A stretch of 53,733 nucleotides of DNA from an uncultured Alteromonadaceae bacterium (GTDB lineage: Bacteria > Pseudomonadota > Gammaproteobacteria > Enterobacterales > Alteromonadaceae): positions 1 to 53,733 of the forward strand of contig CALKGI010000067.1 in NCBI GenBank assembly GCA_938085045.1, given 5' to 3'. A program made the position numbers and the translations under genes. Position 1 is the first letter of the stretch, and every line of letters begins with the position of its first letter. Shown in pieces: positions 18,401 through 27,179 of the stretch. The notes under the pieces are model-generated. The model was given only the letters and a program-made list of their open reading frames with translations, searched no databases and had not been told where the DNA came from.

Positions 18401-19630
18401 ATTGGTGGTAGTGATGAACAGAATTACAACTTCGATAGCCTCGGTAATCGCACAGCAGAAACAACAACGACGGCCACTTACACTATTGCCGATAACTCGA
18501 ATCGTTTAACAACGATCACCAGCGCAAATGACAACCGAACGTTTAGTTATGATGGCAACGGTAATATAACCACCGACACGGGCAATCATCATGCACGAGA
18601 ATTTGGTTACAACGCCAACAACCGAATGGAAAGTGTTAAGGCTCATGGTGAGACAACGCGATACAGCTACAACACCAAAGGTCAACGGATAGAAAAACGA
18701 CTCGCCAATGGCGATGTTATTCACTACATCTACACAAAAGAAGGCAAATTGGCAGTAGAAATCACCAATGATCTCATCACAAAGGAATATATCTACCTCA
18801 ATGGTAGTTTGATTGCGTTAAGTCAAAATGATCAACGATACTACGTATTTACTGACCATCAAGGACGGCCAGAGATCGTCACAGATGCAACCGCAACAAC
18901 CGTTTGGCAAGCAAAGAACAAAGCTTTTGACCGGACAGTGCTGATTGAAGACATACAGTTAAACATCGGTTTCCCCGGCCAATATTGGGATGAAGAAAAG
19001 CAATCATGGTATAACGGATTCAGAGATTATGACGCAACACTTGGCCGTTATTTACAAAGCGACCCGATAGGCATTCGCGGTGGCATTAATACCTACCTTT
19101 ACGGCAATGCCAATACTTTGATGTTCACCGATGAAAGCGGGCTACTGCCCGAAGGTGGTGATGGCCCAATTCCGCCTTCTACGAGTACTGGGCCGTGTGT
19201 TATAAATATTACGACAGATCCCAATCACCCTAAATATCTAACAGCCAACGGGACCATTATAGAATTAAATAAGGGAGCACCTGACACAGTTTTGCCGACA
19301 GGAGCAACCCTTACAGCTTTAATCTTGCTGGCAGACGCATCAGGATTGGTCACTTTATTGGTTACCGGCGGTGCCGAAACAATAAGCCATTCTAGTAACA
19401 GTTTTCATTATCAAGGGTTAGCTGTGGACATTGCAGGGCCTTTATTTAATAATTTGACACAAGCAGAAATGTTAGAGGCGGTGAGTGACTCCGGATTTAC
19501 TCACATAGTCTTCGAGAATAAAGTCAATAATTTTTCTGACCATTGGCACCTTCAAATTGGTGCAGGTAACGGCTTAGATTCTCAATATTCCGTTGATAAC
19601 TCGTCAATTATAGAAGTCACTGAACCATAG
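15473..19630 (+). CDS. Exported Rhs/YD-repeat protein with M15-metallopeptidase-like C-terminal tip
   Basis: The 1385-residue protein begins with a signal peptide (CLVIILLMFASNAHA). Residues about 80-135 (GGNPVMLASGKKFQ and the FGAKWLSNFDY stretch) match the DUF6531 plug domain. Many YD repeats follow (such as YEYDHLNRKV, TYTYNAFGEK), then the Rhs core end DPIGIRGGINTYLYGNAN near 1200-1215. The tip beyond about 1225 differs: SFHYQGLAVD (1310-1319) fits the M15 zinc motif SxHxxGxAxD, and HWH at 1357-1359 gives the second histidine site. M15 enzymes cut D-amino-acid peptide bonds of peptidoglycan. There is no PAAR domain, so export by Sec rather than type VI secretion is likely. The tip is the variable toxin end typical of Rhs proteins; the next gene is its probable immunity partner. 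Confidence 0.9.
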   Translation: MLKITNCLVIILLMFASNAHALRLQCYSSQVKVINSDGSSYYVDTSACEWVYEASDMSDYPDGYPYNPYTGTSSTTSTTPTEILCGGNPVMLASGKKFQHESDFSIPNDLLAIERFYYQTQTHKGVFGAKWLSNFDYSLKINRDDAGMPVTATLIRPNGQQKFLYRDTNNNQWFETTDKFALFARSSTGVWTYKSDDGTSENYDDSGRITMRSTKPGQTLHYRYFDGKLVQVVSQSGRVLTLAYNSIGLISQITTPDQQVYRYEYSESRLLSKVTSPDQTKRSYFYEDARHPDALTAISINDKNYAKWRYDEFGRAILSQHAKGAERTLFEYNDDDSTTVTNPLGKKTTYHFTTLNGKKLPTTIEGHESGVCYAANKTHSYDTLGFKDKVTDWQGNITDYDYNDRGFITKTTTGYGTAQANTVRTEWHKFLPLPISLTTSTLVTSFAYDDNHRLVKKQRQSLDSDDTRTWTYQYQLHDNGKIKHKIIDGPLTGNTDSATYSYDDKGNLLGKVNALGHKMTYGDYNELGLAGFKINSNGLKTIFKYDTNGRLHKQIVKMDEKRVTKYRYNAFNQLTKVIGPDGNSTIYGYDRAYRKTTTTNALGQSIQQTLDAAGNTTEQTFEADEAAWQFNDCTNDSIRPDCVLGQKKITETIESFSKQQTFDALSRVINISKSGQQSQHFARDANGNVLAVSDGEGNTTSYEYDHLNRKVAVIDSQGNKTTLIYNDQNKVIRITDARGNSTTYTYNAFGEKTHQNNPDSGEKTYLYNQAGQLISTTDANGNNLIFTYDLLGRILTKSANADMIQSFEYDECNNGIGQICRATDNTSIEYFSYHDDGSLHKKTVTFTNALPGNAFQLKYQYDINGRIRNIHYPSGLKIKYKRDAIGNVINVKVNGDRLINQIRYKPFGKIKGWTFANGQQRAIQYDDQYRVSRILASGVQDLNYQRNLTGSITALSNLRYAQANDFDYDGLNRLTTIGGSDEQNYNFDSLGNRTAETTTTATYTIADNSNRLTTITSANDNRTFSYDGNGNITTDTGNHHAREFGYNANNRMESVKAHGETTRYSYNTKGQRIEKRLANGDVIHYIYTKEGKLAVEITNDLITKEYIYLNGSLIALSQNDQRYYVFTDHQGRPEIVTDATATTVWQAKNKAFDRTVLIEDIQLNIGFPGQYWDEEKQSWYNGFRDYDATLGRYLQSDPIGIRGGINTYLYGNANTLMFTDESGLLPEGGDGPIPPSTSTGPCVINITTDPNHPKYLTANGTIIELNKGAPDTVLPTGATLTALILLADASGLVTLLVTGGAETISHSSNSFHYQGLAVDIAGPLFNNLTQAEMLEAVSDSGFTHIVFENKVNNFSDHWHLQIGAGNGLDSQYSVDNSSIIEVTEP

Positions 19631-19638
19631 GTACTAAT

Positions 19639-20208
19639 ATGAAAAGAATAGGATTACTCGTACTAATGTGCTTGATGTTTTTTGCCGCGCAAGCAGCACC
19701 GAATAACAACGCGATAAACGAAACCTTGCAAGTATTACAATTTAAAGGCAGTGCAACTTATACATACATGCAAGACAAAGAAGTTCATTATGCCCAATTT
19801 GAATATTGTGGCATTGGTTTTTGCCAAGCAATAAAAGGCGTTGCCACAGATAAAACCACGCGACCTTTATTGGCTGTAGCCTACCTATGGCTGGCTTATA
19901 TCGATGATGATGCCAGTGTAACAAACTGGTTTCATATTTCGCCTTTGGCCTTTGCCGTAGACAATGTTACTGACCGCGAAAAGGTCTTGCAGCAATGGCG
20001 ACCCAAGCATTGTGATTCACCTGAACAAGCAAACATAGTCATATGCACCCTAAAACACCTGGTGAGCGAACATCAACTGACCTATTACTTTATTCGTTAT
20101 GATGAGGGGCAGCGCAATTCCAGCGTTGAACCTTGGGAGAAATACTTAACGGTTGAGCAATATATCAAGCACGAAAAAAGGTTAGCAAAGCACCTTAATA
20201 AGAATTAA
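19639..20208 (+). CDS. Probable periplasmic immunity protein for the Rhs tip
   Basis: The 189-residue protein starts 8 bp after the Rhs stop with AGGT upstream of ATG 19639. It has a signal peptide (LLVLMCLMFFAAQAA), a Cys pair in EYCGIGFCQA and two more cysteines (KHCDS, VICTL), and a soluble mixed body. I do not recognise the family. A small orphan gene placed directly after an Rhs toxin tip is the normal place for immunity, and a signal peptide fits a toxin that acts in the periplasm on the wall. The function is inferred from position only. Confidence 0.65.
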   Translation: MKRIGLLVLMCLMFFAAQAAPNNNAINETLQVLQFKGSATYTYMQDKEVHYAQFEYCGIGFCQAIKGVATDKTTRPLLAVAYLWLAYIDDDASVTNWFHISPLAFAVDNVTDREKVLQQWRPKHCDSPEQANIVICTLKHLVSEHQLTYYFIRYDEGQRNSSVEPWEKYLTVEQYIKHEKRLAKHLNKN

Positions 20209-20210
20209 GT

Positions 20211-20247
20211 CTGGGCGACACAAGGCAATTGTGCCTCCCAGTTTTTT
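20211..20247 (+). terminator. Terminator after the Rhs-immunity pair
   Basis: CTGGG (20211-20215) and CCCAG (20237-20241) enclose an inner CACAA/TTGTG stem, with a 3-by-3 internal loop, followed by seven T. Confidence 0.8.
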
Positions 20248-20253
20248 TGCAGC

Positions 20254-21222
20254 CTACAACCCACACTCAGAAACCAAAGGCGGATTTTGCGCAGGCACTT
20301 TATCTACATGTGTCACTTTACTCAAACGCATACCTTCCACCGCACTTTCAACTTGCGCTGTAGTTAATGCTGCACCGGCTTGATGAAAAACCCAATCTAT
20401 GTCTTCTTGGTATTCACGAATTTGCTCTGATTCGATAGGCCCTGCTGAACCATCGGCGCCTTTGGGCATAAACCACAGGTTAAAATTCATCGACATATGT
20501 ACTTCTGGGGCAACTTTACTGCTGTGAGTTGACAACAACTCGCCATCTACATAATAGGTGACCTCGTCATTCATCACCGTTAATACCAAAGTGCGCCAAC
20601 CGCTATAACTGCCCGGTTTACGTGTATATTCGTTAACCTTGGTCCATGGTTCTAACTGAAAAGTTTCCCAGGTTGTTGACCACATCGCCGGGCTGCGACC
20701 TGCACCCCAGCCGCCATTTGGCAGATACTCAAAATCAGTTTCACTGTAATCTAAGTCCATAGGTGCTTTTAACGGGCTGATGGCATAAAAGGTTTGAATC
20801 ACTTCATCACCATCGGGGCCACTGCTAGGCTCGTCTCGGAAGAAAACCCGTGCGCCGTACGTGCCTTCAAGGTATTTTCGCTCATGACAAAACTGAGTAT
20901 GTTGAGTATTAACGCCGGTGCCGCCAGTTTTTGAGGTCATACGAACGATGCCGTTTTTTGCACCTTCTATACCGTCATGAAAAGTGATGCCATCGGCAGA
21001 CCAAGTTGCACCGCTAATGCCCGGGTGACCCGTTTGCGTTCGCACTTTCCAATCATTGGCGTAAAACCCGCTCATATCTTGATAAGAAAAATCGTCAAAG
21101 AACACTTCGTCGGTTACGTTTTGAGCAACTTTTGGAGATTGTGCGGTATTACAACCAGCCAATAATCCAGCGCCTAACAACGCACCTATGAATCTCAATT
21201 TTTTTTCTGTCATTTTATGCAT
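20254..21222 (-). CDS. GH16-like glycoside hydrolase, lipoprotein
   Basis: The 322-residue protein has a lipoprotein signal (GALLGAGLLAGC, lipid Cys24; an ATG at 21213 is an alternative start three codons in). The jelly-roll catalytic strand SETDFEYL holds E161-x-D163-x-E165, matching the GH16 ExDxE nucleophile/assistant/acid-base set. Flanking segments (EGTYGARVFFRDEP, MSMNFNLWF) fit the beta-sandwich of laminarinase, agarase and carrageenase relatives. The substrate cannot be named. Lipidation suggests periplasmic or outer-membrane breakdown of oligosaccharides. A LacI-family-type palindrome over its promoter suggests sugar-induced expression. Confidence 0.82.
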   Translation of the reverse strand: MHKMTEKKLRFIGALLGAGLLAGCNTAQSPKVAQNVTDEVFFDDFSYQDMSGFYANDWKVRTQTGHPGISGATWSADGITFHDGIEGAKNGIVRMTSKTGGTGVNTQHTQFCHERKYLEGTYGARVFFRDEPSSGPDGDEVIQTFYAISPLKAPMDLDYSETDFEYLPNGGWGAGRSPAMWSTTWETFQLEPWTKVNEYTRKPGSYSGWRTLVLTVMNDEVTYYVDGELLSTHSSKVAPEVHMSMNFNLWFMPKGADGSAGPIESEQIREYQEDIDWVFHQAGAALTTAQVESAVEGMRLSKVTHVDKVPAQNPPLVSECGL

Positions 21223-21250
21223 ACCTTGTGTTCATACTTTGATGAATGGC

Positions 21251-21280
21251 ATTATTAACCAACAATGACAACGTTGTCAA
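21251..21280 (-). promoter_or_regulatory. GH16 gene promoter overlapped by a LacI-family-type operator
   Basis: TGACAACGTTGTCA (21266-21279) is a perfect 14-bp palindrome with the central CG typical of LacI-family operators. On the minus strand it includes a TTGACA -35 (21275-21280), and AATAAT at 21251-21256 is a -10 at 18-bp spacing. A bound repressor would block the GH16 promoter. No LacI-family gene lies in this window. Confidence 0.7.
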
Positions 21281-21374
21281 CTGGGTTATTTGGTACTAAC
21301 TGGTGACTTAATATGCGCTCATCACCCTATTCTTTGCATAATCTTTGCAATCTAAACAACATACGTATGCACGA

Positions 21375-21402
21375 TTGACAGTCGTCGTGGTTGCTTTAAT
21401 AT
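21375..21402 (+). promoter_or_regulatory. Promoter of the Entner-Doudoroff operon
   Basis: TTGACA (21375-21380) and TAATAT (21397-21402) are spaced by 16 bp, 73 bp upstream of the zwf start. No HexR-like palindrome (TGTAAT-type) was seen near it. Confidence 0.6.
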
Positions 21403-21475
21403 GGTCCGTGAAAAACTCAATAAACAGCGCACAGGGCGTAAGTTTCATCAGTGTTTTTCAGGAGCTGGAACTAGC

Positions 21476-22954
21476 ATGTCAGCAACCTATGACATCATAT
21501 TATTTGGTGGAGATGGAGATTTATCCCTACGCAAATTAATGCCCGCACTGTACCGTGGGGAAGTAAATCAAGAATTAGACCAAGACCTTCGCATTATCAC
21601 CACCGCTTTTGGTGACTCAGTCAATCGTGACGAGTACGTGGCCAATATTCAACAATGGCTAGAAAAACAATTGCCCGATAGGCAGTTTAACCCGGGACAC
21701 TTCAAAGCCTTTAGCCGGCGCATAACGCCTGTTGCATTAGATATTGTCGACCCCAGCAAAGGTTGGGATGAATTAACAAAACTTATCAATGACTCAGCTC
21801 ACGAATGCATATTCTATTTCGCCATTCCGCCGAGTTTGTTTGCCAAAACCTGCGAAAACCTATCTGCCCACGAACTTATCACCGACAAATCTAGGGTTAT
21901 TCTTGAAAAGCCCATCGGTTATGACAGAGCATCGGCAGAAGTAATCAACAACGCGGTTGGGTCGTACTTTCCAGAAGACAACATCTACCGAATTGACCAT
22001 TACCTTGGCAAAGAAACCGTTCAAAACTTAATGGTATTGCGTTTTAGTAACTACCTGTTTGAACACTTATGGGACGCTCAAAGTATCGACCATGTGCAAA
22101 TATCGCTGGCCGAAACCGTAGGCCTTGAAGGTCGCGCCAGCTTTTACGACAAAGCGGGTGCAGTACGTGACATGGTGCAAAATCACTTGTTGCAACTGTT
22201 GTGCTTAGTGGCCATGGAACCTGCCAGCAAAATGTGTGCTGAGGTTGTTCGAGCCGAAAAAATCAAAGTACTCAAGTCATTAAGGCCTATTACCGGCGAT
22301 GATGTTTTCACCAACACCGTTCGCGGCCAGTACAAAGCGGGCGTGGTCAATGGCAAAGAACAAACCGGGTATTTAGATGAGCTTAACGACCAGCTCAGCA
22401 AAACCGAAACTTTCGTGGCCATTCGCGCACACATCGACAACTGGCGTTGGGCAGGCGTGCCATTTTATCTGCGAACGGGTAAATGCTTGCAAAAGCAATA
22501 TGCCGAAATAGCGATTCAGTTCAAACCCGTGTCACACCGAGTATTTCGCCCTGAAGCCGGACATATGGCTTCAAACAAGCTGATTGTTCGTTTGCAACCA
22601 GATGAGAATATTCAGCTGCAAATGATGACCAAAGATCTTGATCACAACGATATTCTGTTGCAAAAAATGAATTTGAATCTAAACCAAGGCGTACCACAGC
22701 AAAATGCCGACCGCGATGCTTACAAACGTTTATTGCTCGACTGTTTAAGAGGCGATTCAACGTTGTTTATTCATCGTGACGAAGTCGATTCTTCATGGGC
22801 ATGGCTCGACCCAATCCTCGAAGCATGGAAAAACAGCGACGACAAACCCTGTCAATATGCCGCTGGTACTTGGGGGCCAACAGAATCTGATGAAATGATT
22901 GAAAAAGACGGCTTTAAATGGCGCAACATCAAAAACCTGCTGGGAGGTGCGTAA
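21476..22954 (+). CDS. zwf: Glucose-6-phosphate 1-dehydrogenase
   Basis: ATG 21476 follows AGGAGC at 21460-21465; an upstream in-frame ATG at 21401 lies inside the promoter. The 492-residue product oxidises glucose-6-phosphate to 6-phosphogluconolactone with reduction of NAD(P). It shows the N-terminal nucleotide site LFGGDGDLSLRKL, EKPIGYD and the active-site RIDHYLGKE. It is the first gene of a compact operon zwf-pgl-edd-glk-eda-gap, each gene following the last by 1-20 bp, and pgl begins one base after its stop codon. Confidence 0.98.
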   Translation: MSATYDIILFGGDGDLSLRKLMPALYRGEVNQELDQDLRIITTAFGDSVNRDEYVANIQQWLEKQLPDRQFNPGHFKAFSRRITPVALDIVDPSKGWDELTKLINDSAHECIFYFAIPPSLFAKTCENLSAHELITDKSRVILEKPIGYDRASAEVINNAVGSYFPEDNIYRIDHYLGKETVQNLMVLRFSNYLFEHLWDAQSIDHVQISLAETVGLEGRASFYDKAGAVRDMVQNHLLQLLCLVAMEPASKMCAEVVRAEKIKVLKSLRPITGDDVFTNTVRGQYKAGVVNGKEQTGYLDELNDQLSKTETFVAIRAHIDNWRWAGVPFYLRTGKCLQKQYAEIAIQFKPVSHRVFRPEAGHMASNKLIVRLQPDENIQLQMMTKDLDHNDILLQKMNLNLNQGVPQQNADRDAYKRLLLDCLRGDSTLFIHRDEVDSSWAWLDPILEAWKNSDDKPCQYAAGTWGPTESDEMIEKDGFKWRNIKNLLGGA

Positions 22955-22955
22955 C

Positions 22956-23669
22956 ATGGCCCTAACTGAACATTTTTTCGATACTCGTGAAGCCTTAATT
23001 GAATCACTGACCGAACACTGCATGCATGCATTGCATAAAGCTTGCAACGATACTGGCCGAGCCACTTTTATGGCTTCGGGCGGCAGTACGCCAGCCCCTT
23101 TGTATAAGGCTTTATCTGAGCAATCATTACCTTGGTCGCAAATCGATGTGGCTTTGGTTGACGAACGCTGGGTAGACCCACAAAATTCGAGTTCAAATCA
23201 AACCTTCATTCAAAATTCGTTGCTGCAAAACAATGCTGCTAACGCACCTTACACTGTGATGAAAAACGCAAGCCAAACAGCTAAGCAGGGCTTGGCTCAA
23301 ACAGCCAAAAACTATGCAAAGCTTTCATCCCCATGGGACGTAACTATTCTGGGCATGGGCGGCGATGGACACACAGCCTCTATCTTCCCCGATTGTGACG
23401 GTATTGAGCAGGCATTGGATGCCAACAGCAACGAACTAGTGCAAACCATCATCGCCAACCGCAGTGAAGTCACCGGCGACAATCTCGAACGTATCACGTT
23501 GTCTTTGGCTGGATTGCTTAAATCTCGCCAGCTGATTTTACTGATCACAGGCGATGCGAAACGAACCGTATACCAACACGCGTTGAAAAACACCGACCAC
23601 CGAAAAATGCCGGTGAGCGCAGTTTTGCAACAGCAACAAGTACCCGTGCACGTCTTCTGGGCGCCATAA
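22956..23669 (+). CDS. pgl: 6-phosphogluconolactonase
   Basis: ATG 22956 is one base after the zwf stop, with GGAGG at 22943-22947 inside the end of zwf. The 237-residue protein shows MASGGSTPAPLY, ALVDERWV and ILGMGGDGHTASIFP, marks of the DevB/NagB-like lactonase family that hydrolyses 6-phosphogluconolactone to 6-phosphogluconate. Tight coupling to zwf implies translation together. Confidence 0.97.
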   Translation: MALTEHFFDTREALIESLTEHCMHALHKACNDTGRATFMASGGSTPAPLYKALSEQSLPWSQIDVALVDERWVDPQNSSSNQTFIQNSLLQNNAANAPYTVMKNASQTAKQGLAQTAKNYAKLSSPWDVTILGMGGDGHTASIFPDCDGIEQALDANSNELVQTIIANRSEVTGDNLERITLSLAGLLKSRQLILLITGDAKRTVYQHALKNTDHRKMPVSAVLQQQQVPVHVFWAP

Positions 23670-23688
23670 ACAATAAGGCATATAAATT

Positions 23689-25518
23689 ATGAATCCTGAA
23701 ATAATTGCGGTCACGCAACGCATTGTTGATCGCTCAAAAGCCAGTCGAGCGCGTTATTTAAACAGAATCGCGCAAGTCGGTGGCAGCGCACGGGCCAGAA
23801 CCAGCCTGCCTTGTGGCAATTTAGCCCACGGTTTTGCTGCTTGTTCAGCCAGCGAAAAATCAAAATTAACCGCAGCCAAAAAAGCCAATATCGCCATCGT
23901 TTCGGCATACAACGACATGCTTTCGGCGCATCAACCGTATGAAGATTATCCGCAAAAAATCAAAGCGGTGATCACCGAGCAAGGCCATGTTGCCCAGTTT
24001 GCAGGCGGCGTACCAGCAATGTGTGACGGTATCACCCAAGGCGAACCCGGCATGGAATTATCATTGTTCAGCCGTGATGTAATAGCCATGTCGGCTGCTG
24101 TTGCGCTGTCTCACAACATGTTTGATGGGGTTTTATTCCTAGGTATTTGCGATAAAATCGTACCAGGTCTCTTACTTGGCGCTTTATCATTTGGTCATTT
24201 ACCAGCGATATTTGTACCAGCTGGACCTATGCCTAGTGGCCTGCCCAATGCCGAAAAAGCCAGAGTAAGACAATTATTCGCCGAGGGCAAAGTCGGTCGC
24301 GAAGAATTGCTACAAGCCGAATCAGCTTCTTATCACAGCGCTGGCACCTGCACGTTCTACGGCACAGCCAACAGCAACCAAATGCTGCTTGAGATCATGG
24401 GCGTTCAACTACCCGGCTCATCTTTTGTTAACCCAGGCACCGAATTACGTGAACGCTTAACCGAAGAAGCCGCAAAACAAGTGCTTAAATACAGCGCCGC
24501 ATCAGAAGACTATCGCCCTATCGGTAAAGTCATTGACGAAAAAGCCATGGTTAATGGTTTGGTTGGCTTATTGGCCACAGGCGGCTCAACCAATCAGGCC
24601 TTACATTTGGTCGCCATTGCCAACGCAGCGGGCATTAACATCACCTTGGATGACTTTTCTGACCTGTCAGAAGTAGTACCAGTGATCAGCCGTATTTACC
24701 CCAATGGTTTGGCCGACATCAATCGTTTTCACGCGGTCGGTGGTATGCCCTATCTTATTAGTACTTTGCTCGATAATGGTTTTTTACACGAAGATGTCCT
24801 CACGATCGCCGCCAATGGTTCATTAGCCGATTATCGTAAAGAACCAAAACTGGCCGAAACAGGACTAGATTGGCATGATGCTCCAGCACAATCGCTAGAC
24901 GCGAATGTATTACGCCCGGCCAACGACCCATTCAGCCAACATGGTGGATTACAGGCCATGAAAGGCAATATCGGTGAAGCCATTGTTAAAACCTCGGCAG
25001 TGAAACCTGAACATCAAAAAATTGAAGCTCCAGCACGGGTATTCGACAGCCAACAACAATTCAACGCCGCCTTTAAGGCAGGAGAGTTGCACCGTGATTT
25101 CATCGGTGTAGTGCGTTTTCAAGGCCCCAAAGCCAATGGTATGCCTGAATTGCATAAATTAACTGCGCCTTTGGGTGCATTGCAAGACAAGGGTTTTAAA
25201 GTGGCATTGGTCACCGACGGCAGAATGTCAGGCGCTTCAGGCAAAGTTGCCGCCGCCATTCATTTAACCCCAGAAGCCAGTGAAGGCGGATTTATTGGCA
25301 AAGTACAAGATGGCGACATGGTTCGCCTCGATGCCACCACAGGTGAGTTGCAGGTTTTGGTTGATGAAGCCGAATTTAACAGCCGCCCTCAAGCCCAATA
25401 CAGTGGCGAAAATGTACAGTTTGGCAGCGGACGCGAACTGTTTTCAATGTTCAGAAACAACGTCAGTGATGCCTCTGCCGGAGCCTGTGTGCTCGGTTCA
25501 TTGGCTGACGAAGAATAA
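23689..25518 (+). CDS. edd: 6-phosphogluconate dehydratase
   Basis: The 609-residue protein makes 2-keto-3-deoxy-6-phosphogluconate, the defining step of the Entner-Doudoroff path. Family marks are [13 protein letters not shown], the [22 protein letters not shown] stretch (about 108-129), [10 protein letters not shown] and [12 protein letters not shown]; the cysteines in these segments bind the 4Fe-4S cluster. The C-terminal [12 protein letters not shown] is typical of the IlvD/Edd family. Length equals the family norm. It follows pgl by 19 bp. Confidence 0.98.
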   Translation: MNPEIIAVTQRIVDRSKASRARYLNRIAQVGGSARARTSLPCGNLAHGFAACSASEKSKLTAAKKANIAIVSAYNDMLSAHQPYEDYPQKIKAVITEQGHVAQFAGGVPAMCDGITQGEPGMELSLFSRDVIAMSAAVALSHNMFDGVLFLGICDKIVPGLLLGALSFGHLPAIFVPAGPMPSGLPNAEKARVRQLFAEGKVGREELLQAESASYHSAGTCTFYGTANSNQMLLEIMGVQLPGSSFVNPGTELRERLTEEAAKQVLKYSAASEDYRPIGKVIDEKAMVNGLVGLLATGGSTNQALHLVAIANAAGINITLDDFSDLSEVVPVISRIYPNGLADINRFHAVGGMPYLISTLLDNGFLHEDVLTIAANGSLADYRKEPKLAETGLDWHDAPAQSLDANVLRPANDPFSQHGGLQAMKGNIGEAIVKTSAVKPEHQKIEAPARVFDSQQQFNAAFKAGELHRDFIGVVRFQGPKANGMPELHKLTAPLGALQDKGFKVALVTDGRMSGASGKVAAAIHLTPEASEGGFIGKVQDGDMVRLDATTGELQVLVDEAEFNSRPQAQYSGENVQFGSGRELFSMFRNNVSDASAGACVLGSLADEE

Positions 25519-25532
25519 AGTAGGACCTTATA

Positions 25533-26549
25533 ATGAAAACCAATAAGCAATTTCCATATCTGGTCGCCGACATTGGCGGCACCAACACCCGTTACGCACT
25601 TGTGACGGGCATTGATGAGCAAACTGGCGAGTTTCAGATTAGCCAAAGCCGAATTTTCTTATCGGCTGACTACGACAGTTTTTCTATGTCGCTCGACACC
25701 TATCTCGAAACCATCACAGGTTTGCGACCACAAAATGCCTGTATCGCCATCGCAGGCCCAGTCACCGACGACACTGTTGAACTGACTAACCTAAAATGGC
25801 AGTTTTCGGTGAGCAAGCTTAAAAAGCGTTACGATTTCAACACCTTGCTGGTCGTGAACGACTTTGCTGGATTGGCTTATGGGGTACCTCACATACCTCA
25901 GTCGAGTTTATTTTCAATCAAACCCGGCGTAGCTGACGAAAAAGCAGCCAAAGTCATTATTGGCCCCGGCACAGGTTTGGGCGTAGCTGCATTGGTGCCA
26001 ACCGCATCTGGTTACGTGCCTGTTCCCGGAGAAGGCGGCCATGTGGCTGTAGCACCGGGTAACGATATTGAACTCGATTTATTCAGAATACTTAGGCAGC
26101 AACAACAGCACATTTCTGCTGAAGAATTACTGTCAGGTGCAGGTTTGTTAAACCTTTATCGCACCTATGCCAAACTCCACCAGCAGCCAACCACTAACAT
26201 ATTCACGCCAGCAGAGGTAACCCAACATGCGTTGGCTAATACCGACCCATTGTGTGTCGAAGCGTTTGGTACTTTCTTAGGGTTGCTGGGTAGTTACTGT
26301 GGCGATTTAGCATTGATATATGGTGCCAAAGGCGGCGTTTATCTGGGTGGCGGTATTTTGCCAAAAATTCAGCCACACATCGCCGAAAGCCAGTTTTTAA
26401 ATCGCTTTATGAACAAAGGCGCGATGCGAAAATACGTTAAAGACATTCCAATTCAACTCATCACTCACCGTCAACCCGCCTTTATCGGCGCAGCAGCTTG
26501 GCTGCATGACCACTTAACCGTCGATACAGACAAAGCGGAGACAAAATAA
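25533..26549 (+). CDS. glk: Glucokinase
   Basis: The 338-residue protein phosphorylates glucose with ATP. It has the phosphate site ADIGGTNTRYAL (about 12-23), VVNDFAGLAYGV with the catalytic Asp, GPGTGLGVAAL and PGEGGHVAVAP, all of the bacterial Glk type rather than the ROK type. Its stop shares one base with the eda start (26549), and it follows edd by 14 bp. Its place in the operon lets free glucose enter the Entner-Doudoroff route. Confidence 0.96.
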   Translation: MKTNKQFPYLVADIGGTNTRYALVTGIDEQTGEFQISQSRIFLSADYDSFSMSLDTYLETITGLRPQNACIAIAGPVTDDTVELTNLKWQFSVSKLKKRYDFNTLLVVNDFAGLAYGVPHIPQSSLFSIKPGVADEKAAKVIIGPGTGLGVAALVPTASGYVPVPGEGGHVAVAPGNDIELDLFRILRQQQQHISAEELLSGAGLLNLYRTYAKLHQQPTTNIFTPAEVTQHALANTDPLCVEAFGTFLGLLGSYCGDLALIYGAKGGVYLGGGILPKIQPHIAESQFLNRFMNKGAMRKYVKDIPIQLITHRQPAFIGAAAWLHDHLTVDTDKAETK

Positions 26550-27175
26550 TGGACATTAGAGACATAATGGACGCCAGCCCGGTGATGCCGGTTTTGGTTA
26601 TTCAACGAATAGAAGACGCAGTACCACTGGCAACAGCCTTATATAACGGTGGTTTAACTGTACTTGAAATTACCTTAAGAACCCCAGTCGCCCTTGAGGC
26701 CATCGCCCTGATAAAAGAGCAATTGCCCGAAGCCATTGTCGGTGCAGGCACAGTGATTGACGCGCAAACGTTAAAAGCGGCAGAAGACGCAGGCTCACAA
26801 TTTTTTGTCAGCCCCGGCGTAAACGATGGATTGTTAGCAGCAGCAAAAAACAGTGATATTCCACTATTACCCGGCGTTGCATCACCAAGCGAAGCAATGA
26901 AACTATATGAATTGGGTTATTCAGCGCTTAAGTTCTTTCCGGCCGAAGCCGCTGGCGGCACGCCAATGCTCAAATCTATTGGTGGTCCATTACCGCAACT
27001 GGCGTTTTGCCCAACGGGTGGCGTGAATCCCGATAATGCCCCGAGTTATCTGGCCTTGCCCAATGTACGATGCGTTGGCGGCTCTTGGATGGCGCCCGAA
27101 AAGCTCATTCGCGAACAAAAATGGGCTGAAATTGAAGCCATGGCCAAAGTCGCCTCACAGCTTAAAAAGGGATAA
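26549..27175 (+). CDS. eda: KDPG/KHG aldolase
   Basis: The 208-residue protein cleaves 2-keto-3-deoxy-6-phosphogluconate to pyruvate and glyceraldehyde-3-phosphate. It shows [14 protein letters not shown] with the catalytic Glu, [12 protein letters not shown], and the Schiff-base Lys in [12 protein letters not shown]. The start overlaps the glk stop by one base, a sign of coupled translation. Confidence 0.97.
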   Translation: MDIRDIMDASPVMPVLVIQRIEDAVPLATALYNGGLTVLEITLRTPVALEAIALIKEQLPEAIVGAGTVIDAQTLKAAEDAGSQFFVSPGVNDGLLAAAKNSDIPLLPGVASPSEAMKLYELGYSALKFFPAEAAGGTPMLKSIGGPLPQLAFCPTGGVNPDNAPSYLALPNVRCVGGSWMAPEKLIREQKWAEIEAMAKVASQLKKG

Positions 27176-27179
27176 TCAT

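Noticed and set aside
21281..21475. HexR operator before zwf
   Set aside because: HexR commonly controls zwf and edd in gammaproteobacteria, but no TGTAAT/ATTACA-type palindrome is present in this stretch.
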